Origin: Bartonella birtlesii IBS 325
GTDB lineage: Bacteria > Pseudomonadota > Alphaproteobacteria > Rhizobiales > Rhizobiaceae
NCBI RefSeq assembly: GCF_000273375.1
Contig: NZ_CM001557.1
Location: 1,189,473-1,253,472 of the forward strand
Reading direction: 5' to 3'
Length of the DNA: 64,000 nt
The notes beneath the pieces are model-generated. The model ran no database searches and had not been told where the DNA came from. It saw only the letters and a list, made by a program, of their open reading frames with translations. Shown piece by piece: positions 10,882-20,816 of this stretch (within the stretch, counting starts at the first letter, position 1; each line of letters begins with the position of its first letter). The position numbers and the translations under genes are program-made.

Positions 10882-11539
10882 AGCTTTTCAATACTATTTT
10901 ATGTCATTTTTATAATTATATTATTTGCAATAAAGATGGAGCTGTTTTATTAAAATTGATTTTATCTGCTCTTTTGTATCGCAATAACATTGATACAGAA
11001 AGAACTTATAAGTGTTCTTATACATGTGGTTAGGGATAATTTTATGATCTTATATTCAAAATGATATAATTTCTAATATCTATCTTTTCTTAACTGTTTA
11101 TATCTATTGTATTAATATATGTATTTTATATTGGTATTTTTTTTGAAACGTAGTAAATTATAATTAAGATACTATTTGTATTATGCTTAATCGAGAGTAA
11201 TTTTTTGCTTTTGGTATTTAAAATATCTGAATTTACTAAACTTATTTCTTATCAAGAAGGGGGGATTTATGATGCAAAAATACAAATGGATTCTGCAAAT
11301 AATAAAAAATCGAATATTGTCTTGAGTTGAGAAAACATGGGTAAAAGGCTTTTCTCATAAAATGATTTATTAAAAAGGCAAGTGGTTGATTTTGTTGTTT
11401 ATAATGAAGGTAAGAATGAGCAGAGTTCATTTTTCTGATTGATTTTAATTTTCTCTAAAGAGTTACTATAGCGTTTTTTATCTTATAAATTAAGATCAAT
11501 AGCGCTAAATATTATATTTTAATTAAATGAAAGAAAGTT
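10882..11539. other. Non-coding spacer between tRNA-Arg and hutH
   Basis: AT-rich with no supported gene. A 17-codon frame near 11270 follows an AAGGGGGG ribosome-like run, but nothing identifies it as a gene. The spacer probably contains the hutH promoter. Confidence 0.5.
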
Positions 11540-13078
11540 ATGACTATTCTACTAAAACCAGGTGAGGTAACACTTAGCGAACTTGAGGCAGTTTATTTCA
11601 ATGGTGAGGTAAGCAAACTTCACAGTGATACACATGCTGCTATCAGAAAGGGAGCAGAACGCATTGCTGAAATTTCTGCTGGAAGTGAACCTGTTTATGG
11701 CATCAATACTGGTTTTGGTAAATTGGCTTCAATTAAAATTGATGCAAGCGATGTCGCTATTTTACAGAGAAATCTTATTTTATCACATTGTTGTGGTGTA
11801 GGAGAACCGTTATCTGAAAATATTGTGCGTTTGATAATGACTTTAAAGCTTCTTTCTTTAGGGCGAGGGGCTTCTGGTGTTCGTTTAGAGTTAGTACATT
11901 TACTAGAAAATATGCTTTTAAGAGGAATTATTCCTGTAATTCCTGAAAAGGGATCTGTTGGTGCATCAGGTGATCTTGCTCCACTTGCTCATATGGCTGC
12001 TGTTATGATGGGAAAGGGAGAAGCATTTTTTCAAAATATTCGTATGAGTGGAGCTGCTGCTCTAGAGAGAGCTGGATTATCTCCTATTGTTTTGGAGGCA
12101 AAAGAGGGGCTTGCTCTTATCAATGGCACTCAAACATCAACTGCCCTTGCTCTTGCCGGCCTTTTCCGTAGTTATCGAGCATTGTGTGGTGGACTTCTTG
12201 CTGGAGCATTGACAGTAGATGCTATTATGGGATCAACAGCACCCTTTCATCCCGATATTCATATTTTACGAGGTCATTATGGTCAAATTGTTGTATCGCA
12301 AACACTAAAAAAGCTTTTAAAAAATTCAGAAATTCGAGCTGCGCATTTACATGGTGATGTTCGTGTACAAGATCCTTACTGTATACGTTGTCAACCACAA
12401 GTTATGGGGGCATGTTTTGATATTCTTATCGCAGCAGCAAAAACACTTATTATTGAGGCGAATGCAGTTACAGATAATCCATTGATTTTGAGTAATGGAG
12501 AGGTTGTATCAGGTGGAAATTTTCATGCTGAACCTGTCGCCTTTGCTGCTGATCAAATTGCTCTTGCTGTATGTGAAATAGGTTCCATTTCTCAAAGACG
12601 TATTGCTCTTATGGTTGATCCAGCAGTTTCTTATGGGTTGCCAGCTTTTTTAGCACATAATGCTGGTCTTAATTCAGGTTTTATGATTGCTGAAGTAACT
12701 GCGGCTGCTTTAATGTCGGAAAATAAACAGATGGCGCATCCTGCTTCTGTTGATTCAACACCAACTTCAGCAAATCAAGAAGATCACGTTTCAATGGCAT
12801 GCCATGGTGCTCGTCGACTTTTGGCAATGAGTGAAAATCTTTTTACTATTATCGGTATTGAAACGCTTGTTGCAGCACAAGGAATTGAATATCGCGCTCC
12901 TTTAAAAACAAGCCCTTCCTTGCAGTCTGTTATGGAGTATTTACGCAAAAATATTGATACTCTTAAAGAAGATCGTTACATGGCTCCAGATCTTCATAAA
13001 GGGCATATCCTCGTGCGTGAAGGGCAGTTATTATCTATTTTACCAGGAAAAATTTTTCCTTCATTAAGTTTTCAATAA
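11540..13078 (+). CDS. hutH: Histidine ammonia-lyase, isolated from other hut genes
   Basis: Deaminates histidine to urocanate, the first step of histidine degradation. The self-processing Ala-Ser-Gly that forms the MIO cofactor is intact at 142-144 ([16 protein letters not shown]). The substrate-site YGINTGFG (53-60) and the later TDNPL and QEDHVSM segments are also present. The 512-aa length is normal. The ATG at 11540 follows a GAAAG site. No hutU, hutI, hutG or hutC lies beside it; only decayed DNA and an amino-acid permease follow. If the remaining pathway genes are absent elsewhere, the product would be urocanate, possibly exported or used for nitrogen only. Confidence 0.95.
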   Translation: MTILLKPGEVTLSELEAVYFNGEVSKLHSDTHAAIRKGAERIAEISAGSEPVYGINTGFGKLASIKIDASDVAILQRNLILSHCCGVGEPLSENIVRLIMTLKLLSLGRGASGVRLELVHLLENMLLRGIIPVIPEKGSVGASGDLAPLAHMAAVMMGKGEAFFQNIRMSGAAALERAGLSPIVLEAKEGLALINGTQTSTALALAGLFRSYRALCGGLLAGALTVDAIMGSTAPFHPDIHILRGHYGQIVVSQTLKKLLKNSEIRAAHLHGDVRVQDPYCIRCQPQVMGACFDILIAAAKTLIIEANAVTDNPLILSNGEVVSGGNFHAEPVAFAADQIALAVCEIGSISQRRIALMVDPAVSYGLPAFLAHNAGLNSGFMIAEVTAAALMSENKQMAHPASVDSTPTSANQEDHVSMACHGARRLLAMSENLFTIIGIETLVAAQGIEYRAPLKTSPSLQSVMEYLRKNIDTLKEDRYMAPDLHKGHILVREGQLLSILPGKIFPSLSFQ

Positions 13079-14245
13079 TATTTATTTTGAGATTAGTGAG
13101 AAAGGAGAGAATATTGAATTCTGAAACGTTTTCATATAAAATTTAGCAGATTAGCACTATATTTGACTTATTAAGTAAATATATATTTATTTAATGAGAT
13201 ATGTTTTGTACTTATAGTCAATTATCTCTCTTATTATGTTTTTCGTGCTCTAATTTTACAAAAACTATAAAGTTAAAGTTCCTATTTTACGGTTTATATT
13301 ATGATTTTTATTCTAATTTAGATAATAGCTAAAAGTTATATATTATAATATTATATTTTTATAATTATTATATAAAGTAAAAATAAAAAATTTATTTATC
13401 TATTATTATTACTTCTTAATGCTTTATAAGTCATCTAGTTCATTTTTGGTATTTTAAGTAAATAAAGAGAAAAGAAATGTTTAAAGGTGCTGGATTATGC
13501 ATTTTTACAGAAATTCTTTTTTTCACAAATTTTTGAGGTTTATGCAAATTTTAGGAGAAGTAGCTTTCTAGAAGAGATTTTCATTATTGTAATGTTACAA
13601 GAGAAAGATCTTCTTATTTCTACGATAAACAGAGATCTTATTGCTATTTCAGACTAAACTTTTAGAGGAGCAGGAAGATCTGTTATCGGACCAAAAGTCA
13701 AAAACATTGCTTTTACCACAATATTTTTTTATTAAAAAGCTTGAATTTAAGGCAGCTCGAGTTCTTAAAAGGCAGGTTGTGGGTGCATTTTATCAGGTTT
13801 TTGAAAGCTTGCGAACTTTGGTTATGGGTACAAAGAGAATTTGCTTAAAATAACAAAAAAAGTTTAATGTACGCATATTGAAATTGAATTCGCCTTTTAT
13901 AGACTTTTAGATTTTTATTTTGGTATACCAAAATAAAAATCTAAGGGCTGATGCTCTACTAAGGCTCATTTTTTCTGTAAAAAATTAGAGAATACAAAAT
14001 GAATTAAATGACAATTGTCAAAAAATTTATTATTACCTTATTTCAATAAAATGATACAAAATTGTAGGTTATAAAATCTGAATAATTTACAACAAAAGTA
14101 TTTTTTATTGTTTAGGGCAAAGTATTGGACTGGCTGGTTTTTGATGCCTTTTGAAATATATTCATGAAAGAAATGTGAGGCTTTATTTATCATAGAGCTG
14201 ATGTTGTTATATAGATTTTTCAAGATTTCAGTGAAGAAGAAAAAA
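13079..14245. other. Decayed, very AT-rich spacer with an unidentified gene remnant
   Basis: No intact gene. Around 13590-13740 (+) a frame reads protein-like through one stop (pieces such as LLISTINRDLIAISD and GAGRSVIGPKVKNIAFTT), suggesting a broken gene whose family I do not recognise. A 70-codon frame at 13641-13853 overlaps it in another frame and is probably chance. The 13310-13400 stretch is almost purely A/T. Confidence 0.4.
13907..13944. repeat. 38-bp perfect palindrome
   Basis: Two 19-base arms, TTAGATTTTTATTTTGGTA and its exact complement, meet with no loop at GGTATACC. It could act as a bidirectional terminator or a protein-binding site between the hutH-side debris and the permease. 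It could also be the scar or end of a lost element. Nothing else with this sequence was seen in the window. Confidence 0.7.
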
Positions 14246-15622
14246 ATGGTAGCAAATGAATTGAAACGGGGTATGAATAAGCGTCAAGTTATTTTTTTAG
14301 CTCTTGGTTCTGCTATTGGTACAGGTCTCTTTTATGGATCGGCACAAGCGATTAAGCTTGCAGGGCCAAGTGTTTTGATTGCTTATTGTATTGCTGGTTT
14401 AGCTATTTTTATGGTTATGCGCGCTTTAGGAGAGATGATTATTCATGATCCACTGCCCGGTTCTTTTGCCCGTTATGCTGCAAATTACATATCGCCGTTA
14501 GCTGGCTTTTTAACAGGGTGGACATATGTATTCGAGATGATTCTTGTTGGTTTGGCTGATATCACAGCTTTTGCAACTTATATGGGATTTTGGTATCCTA
14601 ATGTCGCGCCTTGGATATGGGCACTTAGTATTACACTGATCATTACAGGAATTAATTTAGCCGCAGTAGAAGTATATGGTGAACTAGAGTTTTGGTTATC
14701 TTCCATTAAAATTATTGCTATAGTTGCGATGATTATTTTAGGGATAGTGATTATTTTATTTGGTTGGGATACAAGTGTAAATTCTTCTACTGTTACTATT
14801 TACAATTTGTGGGAAAATGGTGGTATTTTTCCTAATGGTTGGTTTGGTTTTTTGGCTTGTTTTAGTGTTGTTGTCTTTGCTTTTGGTGGCATAGAAATCA
14901 TAGGGATGGCAGTAATGGAAGTACAAAATCCTTATCAAACAATTTCAAAAGCAATTAATTCTACCCCAGTTCGTATTTTGCTATTTTATATTATGACATT
15001 GGCTATTCTAATGTCTCTTTATCCTTGGAATAAAATTGGTCTTATGGATAGTCCTTTTGTTTCAATTTTTGAAAACCTTGGAATTTCATATGCAGCAAAC
15101 ATCCTAAATATTGTTGTTGTTACAGCGGCTATTTCAGCAATGAATAGTGGAATGTATGGCGCTTGTCGCATGATACATGGGTTATCTCAAGAAGGTTATG
15201 TTTTAAAAAAATTTCAATATTTATCAAAAAATGGTGTACCAATTCTTGTTATTTTACTAATCTTCATAATTTTTCTTTTTGGTGTTATTCTTAATTATTT
15301 TTACCATGAAGGGCTATTTTTTCTTATTGCGTCAATGGCAACGTTTGCAACGGTTTTCGTTTGGATGATGATTTTACTTTCACAAATTTTTATGCGGCTA
15401 AAAATGTCTAAAGAAGTACAGAATAGTTTAAGATTTCCAATTCCATTTTGGCCCATTGGACCGATTTTTTCTATTTTATTTATGGCTTTTATCTTTATTA
15501 TATTGTGGTTTTTCGATAATACACGGCCAATTCTAATTGTAGGACTTATTTGGCTTATTGGGCTTGTTGTTTGTTTCTATGCACTTAAACTTTACAATTT
15601 CAAGAAAAGCGAGGTACACTAA
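14246..15622 (+). CDS. Amino-acid permease, APC superfamily (ProY/HutT-like)
   Basis: Inner-membrane proton-coupled amino-acid importer with about 12 hydrophobic segments. The N-terminal ALGSAIGTGLFYGSAQAI stretch is the APC signature, and RALGEMIIHDPLPGSF is typical of the AnsP/ProY/HutT branch. I chose ATG 14246 (MVANELKRGMNKRQ); in-frame starts at 14201 and 14231 would add a short basic leader. Length is 458 aa. It is the next intact gene after hutH, so histidine is an attractive substrate, but about 1.1 kb of decayed DNA separates them and the substrate is inference only. Confidence 0.88.
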   Translation: MVANELKRGMNKRQVIFLALGSAIGTGLFYGSAQAIKLAGPSVLIAYCIAGLAIFMVMRALGEMIIHDPLPGSFARYAANYISPLAGFLTGWTYVFEMILVGLADITAFATYMGFWYPNVAPWIWALSITLIITGINLAAVEVYGELEFWLSSIKIIAIVAMIILGIVIILFGWDTSVNSSTVTIYNLWENGGIFPNGWFGFLACFSVVVFAFGGIEIIGMAVMEVQNPYQTISKAINSTPVRILLFYIMTLAILMSLYPWNKIGLMDSPFVSIFENLGISYAANILNIVVVTAAISAMNSGMYGACRMIHGLSQEGYVLKKFQYLSKNGVPILVILLIFIIFLFGVILNYFYHEGLFFLIASMATFATVFVWMMILLSQIFMRLKMSKEVQNSLRFPIPFWPIGPIFSILFMAFIFIILWFFDNTRPILIVGLIWLIGLVVCFYALKLYNFKKSEVH

Positions 15623-16663
15623 AATATAGATAAGATTTAACTTGGGAAAATAGCTGATGCTTTCAAGAAAAAATACGTCTTATAATTGCTTTCTAGAAAT
15701 TAAAAATAAATTTCCTAATAATCATGTTGTTTTAAAGCGATATGATAATTATAGCCAATAACAGCAGCTAAACTATATAAAACGGTAACAGCTACAAAAC
15801 AGAGAAAGCTAAAGCTATCCTTCTTTAATCACCTATATCCCATTGATGCAAGAATTACTTACAATCCTCTACTTCTTATAAGCTATGCTTCAATCTACTC
15901 TATTTTTGATATCTGCTAACAATTCTCATGAGAGAGATGGAGAGTCTAACTCCACCATGATTGTAGTACCTATAATTATTATGGAAATTCAAGTTAGAAC
16001 GTATAGGGAATTACGATATATTTACTTCTGCATTAATTTATTAAAAAAATTAAGAGAGCAAAAATGAAACAAATTTTAAGACGATTGAGTGGTCTAGCTT
16101 TATTAAGGATAGTTGGATTTGATACATGAAACATCTTTAAATTTTCTTTAGAGAAGGTATTTGGATGAAAAAAACTTGGTGTAGATTTTACTGGGGCAAG
16201 AAAGCCAATTTATCTATTGTGGAATAAAATATCGTCATTTAAGGCAGAAATATTAATGCATTTTTATCGCAAAGCTTAATATATTCAATTTTTAAATATG
16301 CTAACAGCTGTTACTGAATATAAGAATAAGACTATTGTCTTATTTATAAAACAGAGTGTATAGTCTTAACTTAGATTGGGGGTGCTAAGATTTTTTTCTT
16401 TCTTTAGTTCGGTGAGGAGGTTTGTTATACCTAAAAAAACGGCTAAAAGTCTCATTATTTTTTGAATTATAGAGATGGTGAGGAAATTCTATTGCAATGT
16501 CATGTAAAAGTAGATCGTAGCTTTCTCAATTATTAAGTTTTAAAATATGACCTTAAAAAGGAAATTCTTTGCAAAATTTTAGGCAATTACATTGTCGCTC
16601 TGATCATTTTGATAAGATTGATGTCAAAATTAAGGAGAAGTAGCAATATTTCCATCAGGTCAC
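15623..16663. other. Gene-poor region with fragments of decayed coding sequence
   Basis: No intact gene. On the minus strand at 15720-15825 a frame ends in a membrane-protein-like tail (FVAVTVLYSLAAVIGYNY), perhaps the last helix of a lost transporter. On the plus strand near 16140-16280 the pieces FSLEKVFG and KKLGVDFTGARKPIYLLW are joined through a stop. Near 16463 a short NYRDGEEILLQCHVKVDRSF frame is visible. I recognise none of these. A repeat copy lies at 16301-16410. Confidence 0.4.
16301..16410 (+). repeat. Left copy of a ~110-bp diverged direct repeat flanking the ATP-grasp/DMT cassette
   Basis: It shares with 19104-19212 the ordered blocks TAA(C/T)AGCTGTTAC, a small hairpin (AATAAGAC/GTCTTATT here), TTAGATTG, and a closing T/C-rich run ending TTTAG. 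The hairpin arms differ between the copies but still pair, which suggests a structure under selection, or shared ancestry of a small element. Confidence 0.55.
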
Positions 16664-17923
16664 TTAAATATGAGTTTTCCATATAATATTTAAGGTATTA
16701 TCAAGCCACTTATGGTAATCGCGCGCTTCTTGATCTGAGGTATGAACAGAAAAAATAAAACCAGGATATCCACCGAATGCTGGTGGAGGTGGCGAAATAT
16801 GATCAATTTCAAAGAAAATGATAGTTCTAGCAGTTAGTGGGTGCTGTACAACCTTATCCAAACCTGAAAATCCACAAAATTGTCCATGACCACGAAGAGG
16901 AATAATATAATTTGCAGCCACTTTTTTAGCTGAGAGTACATTAGGAAGGTCTGGGTTTGATTCAGCTAAAGCGGCATTCATACAGAGTTTTGCAAATGAA
17001 ATCTCTGTACCTTGCTCCACAATAAAATGGGAGACACCAGATCCACCTATACGAGCGCCGATCTCAATTATATAGGGTACATTATTGGCATCTAGGCGTA
17101 ACTCTACATGGGCTGCACCCATATTTATACCAAGAGCTTTCACTCCAGAGCATGCAGCCTTACATAAAGCAATAATTAAAGGATCATCTATATCACAGCG
17201 TTGACGATAAATTGTTTCTTCAAACCATGGTCCTTCAGGTTGTCCCTTATCTCCAACAGCCAAAACGTGCACACCTGCTGTATCGACAAAGCATTCCACA
17301 ACAAACTCTTTTCCTGGTAAATACTGTTCTACTACTAAACCTACAGATTTATTTTCATAGTTGAAACGTGTCATATCTTTATGCTGAACATTCCATACCG
17401 CTTTGATGAGATCAGGAAATTCTTCAGAATTTTTAGCTAACATTACGCCTATACTACCAGCTCCAAAAACGGGTTTAATGACCAGCGGCCAACCCAAAGC
17501 ATGGGCTTGTGATAGATCTTCTGGATTATCTATATAAAAAAATCTTGGTGTTCTAAGCCCTGCTTTAACAAAAGCTTGACGCATTAGATATTTGTTCCGA
17601 GTTAATGCCGCTACTTCTGGCTCAATACTGGGAGTATTGATTTTTTTTGCAGCTAAAGCTGTCCATATAATGGCTTCTTCGCAAAGAGTCATAACCCCAC
17701 CAATATTGCGTTCTTTCACTCCGGCCGCAAAAACGTCTAGAGCTAAGTCTGGATGATCAAAAACAGGAAGCTGCCAAGTTGAAGTTACTGCCGCAGGTAG
17801 CTGAATAGGTGCATTTTCAGCGATATCATAAATCATTACTAATTCGATGTTAGCTGCTTTCGCAGCTTCAAATATAAAGGGTAGTTTTGCATTACGCTGA
17901 CAAACTAACGCCAATTTTTTCAT
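16664..17923 (-). CDS. ATP-grasp ligase, L-amino-acid-ligase-like
   Basis: A 419-aa ATP-grasp enzyme expected to activate a carboxylate as acyl-phosphate and join it to an amine. An N-terminal pre-ATP-grasp domain (1-105) leads to NKYLMRQAF (110-118). ATP binding follows with VIKPVFGAGSIGV (148-160) and EQYLPGKEF (199-207). Metal ligands fit Glu274 and the EIGARIGGS motif at 287-295, the form common in bacterial L-amino-acid ligases and related peptide-forming enzymes. It is not CarB, PurK or PurT by length or context. It begins 12 bases after the exporter gene behind an AAGGAAAA ribosome site, so the two form one operon. Dipeptide or amide synthesis is inference; the substrates are unknown. 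Confidence 0.85.
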   Translation of the reverse strand: MKKLALVCQRNAKLPFIFEAAKAANIELVMIYDIAENAPIQLPAAVTSTWQLPVFDHPDLALDVFAAGVKERNIGGVMTLCEEAIIWTALAAKKINTPSIEPEVAALTRNKYLMRQAFVKAGLRTPRFFYIDNPEDLSQAHALGWPLVIKPVFGAGSIGVMLAKNSEEFPDLIKAVWNVQHKDMTRFNYENKSVGLVVEQYLPGKEFVVECFVDTAGVHVLAVGDKGQPEGPWFEETIYRQRCDIDDPLIIALCKAACSGVKALGINMGAAHVELRLDANNVPYIIEIGARIGGSGVSHFIVEQGTEISFAKLCMNAALAESNPDLPNVLSAKKVAANYIIPLRGHGQFCGFSGLDKVVQHPLTARTIIFFEIDHISPPPPAFGGYPGFIFSVHTSDQEARDYHKWLDNTLNIIWKTHI

Positions 17924-17935
17924 TTTATTTTTTCC

Positions 17936-18868
17936 TTATAATTTAGAATTTTTGGAACGGTGTTTCAGTTGCCATCCAGATACTTTTGATGCATCTATAA
18001 ATAAGAGTATCATCCCTATAACAACTACAATCATAGCAATTATTTTGATAGTACTTAGAGAAGTTCTAGAACCAATTATCCATTCACATGCCACTACTGC
18101 AAAAGGAGCTAATACGCCGATAGTATTGGCGTATAATACGCCTCCTTCGGCTAAAACTTTTTGGTACAATACGTAACCTGGTGTAGATAAAAAGGCTCCT
18201 AAAATCAATATCTTAAATATATCTTCTAACTTAATATGTAATAGTGGAGCAGAATCAAAAATGAATAATGGCATAAATGATGCTGCAGAAATTGTAGTAA
18301 TCCAAGCCAATGCGGTTAGCAAAGGTAAATTTTTAAGATAACGTTTAGATAACAAGCCATAAATAGAGTAAGAAAGTGCTGCTATTAAAGCAAGACCTAT
18401 CCCTATCAAGCTATAATATCCATCCTCTACACTGTTTATATTGAATGCTACAGCTGCTACACTAACAATTATCACCCCGCCAAGCTTCAGCCATGAGAAC
18501 TCAAGGCCATGAGTCAGTGCACCCAATATATAGGTAATACCTGGAATAGTGGCGAGCACCATAGTTAAATCACTAGCTTTGAGCGATTTTAAAGCGCCAA
18601 AGCTGCATACAAAATACAGCGAGAATCCTAATACTGATAGAATTAAAAAAGAAGGCATCATTGCAAGCAACGGTAATGATCTTAAAGCGGCTTTTTCACG
18701 AAATACTACGATCAACCACAAAGCTGCAGCAGTAGCACATAACCTAAGTCCAACTGCATGCATTACCGGTATACTGTTAACCAAATTCTTAGATAATAAC
18801 CAACTTATGGAAAACAACGCCAGAATAGTAAAAGTAAAGAATAATAACCGTCCTTTAAAAAAACTCAA
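17936..18868 (-). CDS. DMT/EamA family exporter paired with the ATP-grasp ligase
   Basis: Inner-membrane transporter with about ten hydrophobic helices in two EamA-like halves. The first half includes FGALKSLKASDLTMVLATIPG and the second ALSYSIYGLLSKRYLKNL. Members of this superfamily often export amino acids or small metabolites. A frame extends upstream to 18901, but the best ribosome site (GGGAG, 9 bases ahead) favours TTG at 18868, which lies 4 bases after the stop of an upstream broken frame. Length is about 310 aa from there. The tight operon with the ATP-grasp enzyme suggests it exports, or imports precursors for, that enzyme's product. Confidence 0.83.
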   Translation of the reverse strand: MSFFKGRLLFFTFTILALFSISWLLSKNLVNSIPVMHAVGLRLCATAAALWLIVVFREKAALRSLPLLAMMPSFLILSVLGFSLYFVCSFGALKSLKASDLTMVLATIPGITYILGALTHGLEFSWLKLGGVIIVSVAAVAFNINSVEDGYYSLIGIGLALIAALSYSIYGLLSKRYLKNLPLLTALAWITTISAASFMPLFIFDSAPLLHIKLEDIFKILILGAFLSTPGYVLYQKVLAEGGVLYANTIGVLAPFAVVACEWIIGSRTSLSTIKIIAMIVVVIGMILLFIDASKVSGWQLKHRSKNSKL

Positions 18869-18872
18869 CGAT

Positions 18873-19040
18873 TTAATCTCCCAATAATGCACGGTGCACA
18901 ATATGATGTTGAAAAATTAAATTGTGATTACTAAATTTACGGTTTTCTACAATTACTTTGGATATAACCTTAGTATCTGCCAAATAAGCGTTATTATCGA
19001 ATGCATCAAGTGTTTTTGTATTTGCTATCTCAATATTTTG
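18873..19040 (-). pseudogene. 5'-truncated open frame ahead of the exporter, possible third cassette gene
   Basis: Between an in-frame stop at 19041-19043 and a TAA at 18873-18875 the minus strand is open for 55 codons and reads like real protein (for example NNAYLADTKVISKVIVENRK and HHIVHRALLGD), but no ATG is present. Just upstream another frame gives CFLKYWGVTKY, as if one frameshift separated two parts. Its stop lies 4 bases before the probable exporter start, a spacing typical of coupled genes. I do not recognise the family. Confidence 0.45.
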
Positions 19041-19103
19041 TTACGCCCCAATATTTCAAAAAACAAGATATAAGAAAAACAAATTCTTTTTAAAAAATTA
19101 TTT

Positions 19104-19212
19104 TAATAGCTGTTACCAAATATATGTACAAGATCATTGTCTTGTTTGTAAAAAAAAGGGTATATTTTAAAATCAGATTTAGATTGATAGAATCTTTTTC
19201 CTTTTTTAGAAT
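19104..19212 (+). repeat. Right copy of the ~110-bp diverged direct repeat
   Basis: Partner of 16301-16410 in the same orientation. Its hairpin arms are ACAAGA (19128-19133) and TCTTGT (19140-19145), differing from the left copy yet still complementary. The copies bracket the exporter, the ATP-grasp gene and the broken frame, about 2.7 kb, and lie outside all intact genes. Confidence 0.55.
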
Positions 19213-19294
19213 AGAAAAAGAAATCAATTTAAATCTTAATTAGATATATAAATCTTTGAAAAAATCATTTTTTTAATATCAAAAGTGGAACAAT

Positions 19295-20077
19295 ATGCGT
19301 GAAATTTTGAATCATTTTGATAGGTTCTTGAATAAAAATAGCTCTGTTCAGAAGACTCAAAATCTTTCATGCCAACCATTACCAAAACGATTTTATAGAG
19401 AAGTAACAATCGCTTGTGAGAAGGGAGGCTTTTCCCTCTTATTGGATGGATGTCCAATCAAGACACCAGCAAAGCGCCATTTTCTCTTGCCAACGGAAGC
19501 GTTTGCTAAATTTATTGCACAGGAATTTACAAACCAAAAACGAGTTATTGATCCAGCAAAGATGCCGATGACACGTCTTGTTAACACCGTTATTGATGGC
19601 ATCGCTGATGATATGCAAGTTGTTTTTGAAGATTTGTTGCGTTTTGTTGCTTGTGATATGATCTTTTATCGCGCTCAAACACCAAAAGAGTTGGTACAAC
19701 GACAATGTGAACAGTGGGATCCTTTATTGAATTGGGCAGAAGAAAAACTTGGTGCACGTTTTCATATAACAGAAGGACTTATGCATGTTGAACAATCACG
19801 TGAAGCACTCCAAGCGGTAAGCAATTATCTTCGTAAAGTTGAATCTCCTTATATACTTGCTGCACTTCATACAATGACAACTTTAACAGGGTCAGCTCTT
19901 ATTGCGCTCGCTGTTATGGCAGAAAAAATAAGTGTAGATCACGCTTGGTCTATTGCCCATTTAGATGAAGATTGGATGATAGAACAATGGAGCACTGACA
20001 AAGAGGCAATGGCACATCGTACTCATAAAAGAGTTGAATTTAATGCTGCTGCTACAGTTATAATAACCTGTTTGTAA
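19295..20077 (+). CDS. ATP12-family F1-ATPase assembly chaperone
   Basis: Alphaproteobacterial homologue of mitochondrial Atp12, which binds the F1 alpha subunit during ATP synthase assembly. The family pattern is visible along the 260 aa: KRFYREVTI near residue 31, GCPIKTPAKR, ...EWxxQ-like EFTNQKRVIDPAKMPMTRL, DLLRFVACDMIFYRA, and the C-terminal half with WDPLLNWAEEKLG and LDEDWMIEQWSTDKEA. The start is ATG at 19295. The gene converges with the next one and is not next to the F0 genes, which begin at 61.9 kb. The F1 genes are not in this window. Confidence 0.9.
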   Translation: MREILNHFDRFLNKNSSVQKTQNLSCQPLPKRFYREVTIACEKGGFSLLLDGCPIKTPAKRHFLLPTEAFAKFIAQEFTNQKRVIDPAKMPMTRLVNTVIDGIADDMQVVFEDLLRFVACDMIFYRAQTPKELVQRQCEQWDPLLNWAEEKLGARFHITEGLMHVEQSREALQAVSNYLRKVESPYILAALHTMTTLTGSALIALAVMAEKISVDHAWSIAHLDEDWMIEQWSTDKEAMAHRTHKRVEFNAAATVIITCL

Positions 20078-20092
20078 GAATTAAGCTTTCTT

Positions 20093-20662
20093 TTATTTAC
20101 GCGCACCTTTTTCCCAATCGTGGTATTTCGTAATTTTTTGGGAATTAACTTTTACTTTTTCAAGACCAGGAAATGCTTCATTGGCGATGTTTAAAATTGC
20201 CTCATCGTTTCCACGGATAAAATACCACTTATTATTATCAAGAAGAGCAATAATCTCAGTTTGAATAGAGCACTTTTCCCCAGTACTTGTTTTTGTGACG
20301 AACTTTACAGGTATAATGAAATAAGGGATATCATTATCAAGCTTGCCCTCACGTTTTTGCTTTTGGTCGATGTGAATATTCTCAATTTTATAATTTTCTA
20401 CCAATCGTTCTATTTGGCTTTTCATGATTTGTTGGAATTGCGACTTACTGAATTTCTTTTTTGCAGTTAAGTTGTTGATAATTTGTGGAGGAATAGCGTT
20501 CAAGATAGCATCTGCATCGGCATTTTGAATCGCTTTACTGTAAGCGAAAGCTGCTTGTTCAAGGTCTACTAATTTCTGATTAGAAATTGTAGAAGCTTGA
20601 GTTGTCAATAGGGTAGAAGCAATGCATAAAAGAATGGAAAATAGAAAACAAATTCGCAGCAT
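20093..20662 (-). CDS. Secreted protein of unknown function
   Basis: A 189-aa protein with a clear signal peptide: MLRIC, a hydrophobic core, and a likely cut after TTQA near residue 23. The mature part begins with a helical stretch and ends in a mixed fold (PYFIIPVKFVTKTSTGEK, then NNKWYFIRGND). The latter resembles the small alpha/beta barrel domains seen in many periplasmic proteins, but I cannot assign a family. It lies tail to tail with the ATP12 gene, 15 bases apart, and likely has its own promoter near 20700. An extracytoplasmic location is inferred. Confidence 0.7.
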   Translation of the reverse strand: MLRICFLFSILLCIASTLLTTQASTISNQKLVDLEQAAFAYSKAIQNADADAILNAIPPQIINNLTAKKKFSKSQFQQIMKSQIERLVENYKIENIHIDQKQKREGKLDNDIPYFIIPVKFVTKTSTGEKCSIQTEIIALLDNNKWYFIRGNDEAILNIANEAFPGLEKVKVNSQKITKYHDWEKGARK

Positions 20663-20816
20663 TAGAAACCTTGTGGATTAGTTAGATAGATTCCGCAAAA
20701 TTATAAAGGAAAAAGATACTGGCAAAAAGCTACTTGTGCTCTTTAATGTGAGGTATATCCACAAAAATGGAGATTTTAGCTCTGTTTTAAAATCAAAAAA
20801 GTAAATTCATGACTTT

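Noticed and set aside
16664..17923. Calling the ATP-grasp enzyme a carbamoyl-phosphate synthase large subunit
   Set aside because: CarB is about 1,050 aa with two ATP-grasp modules. This protein has one module and EIGARIGGS like amino-acid ligases.
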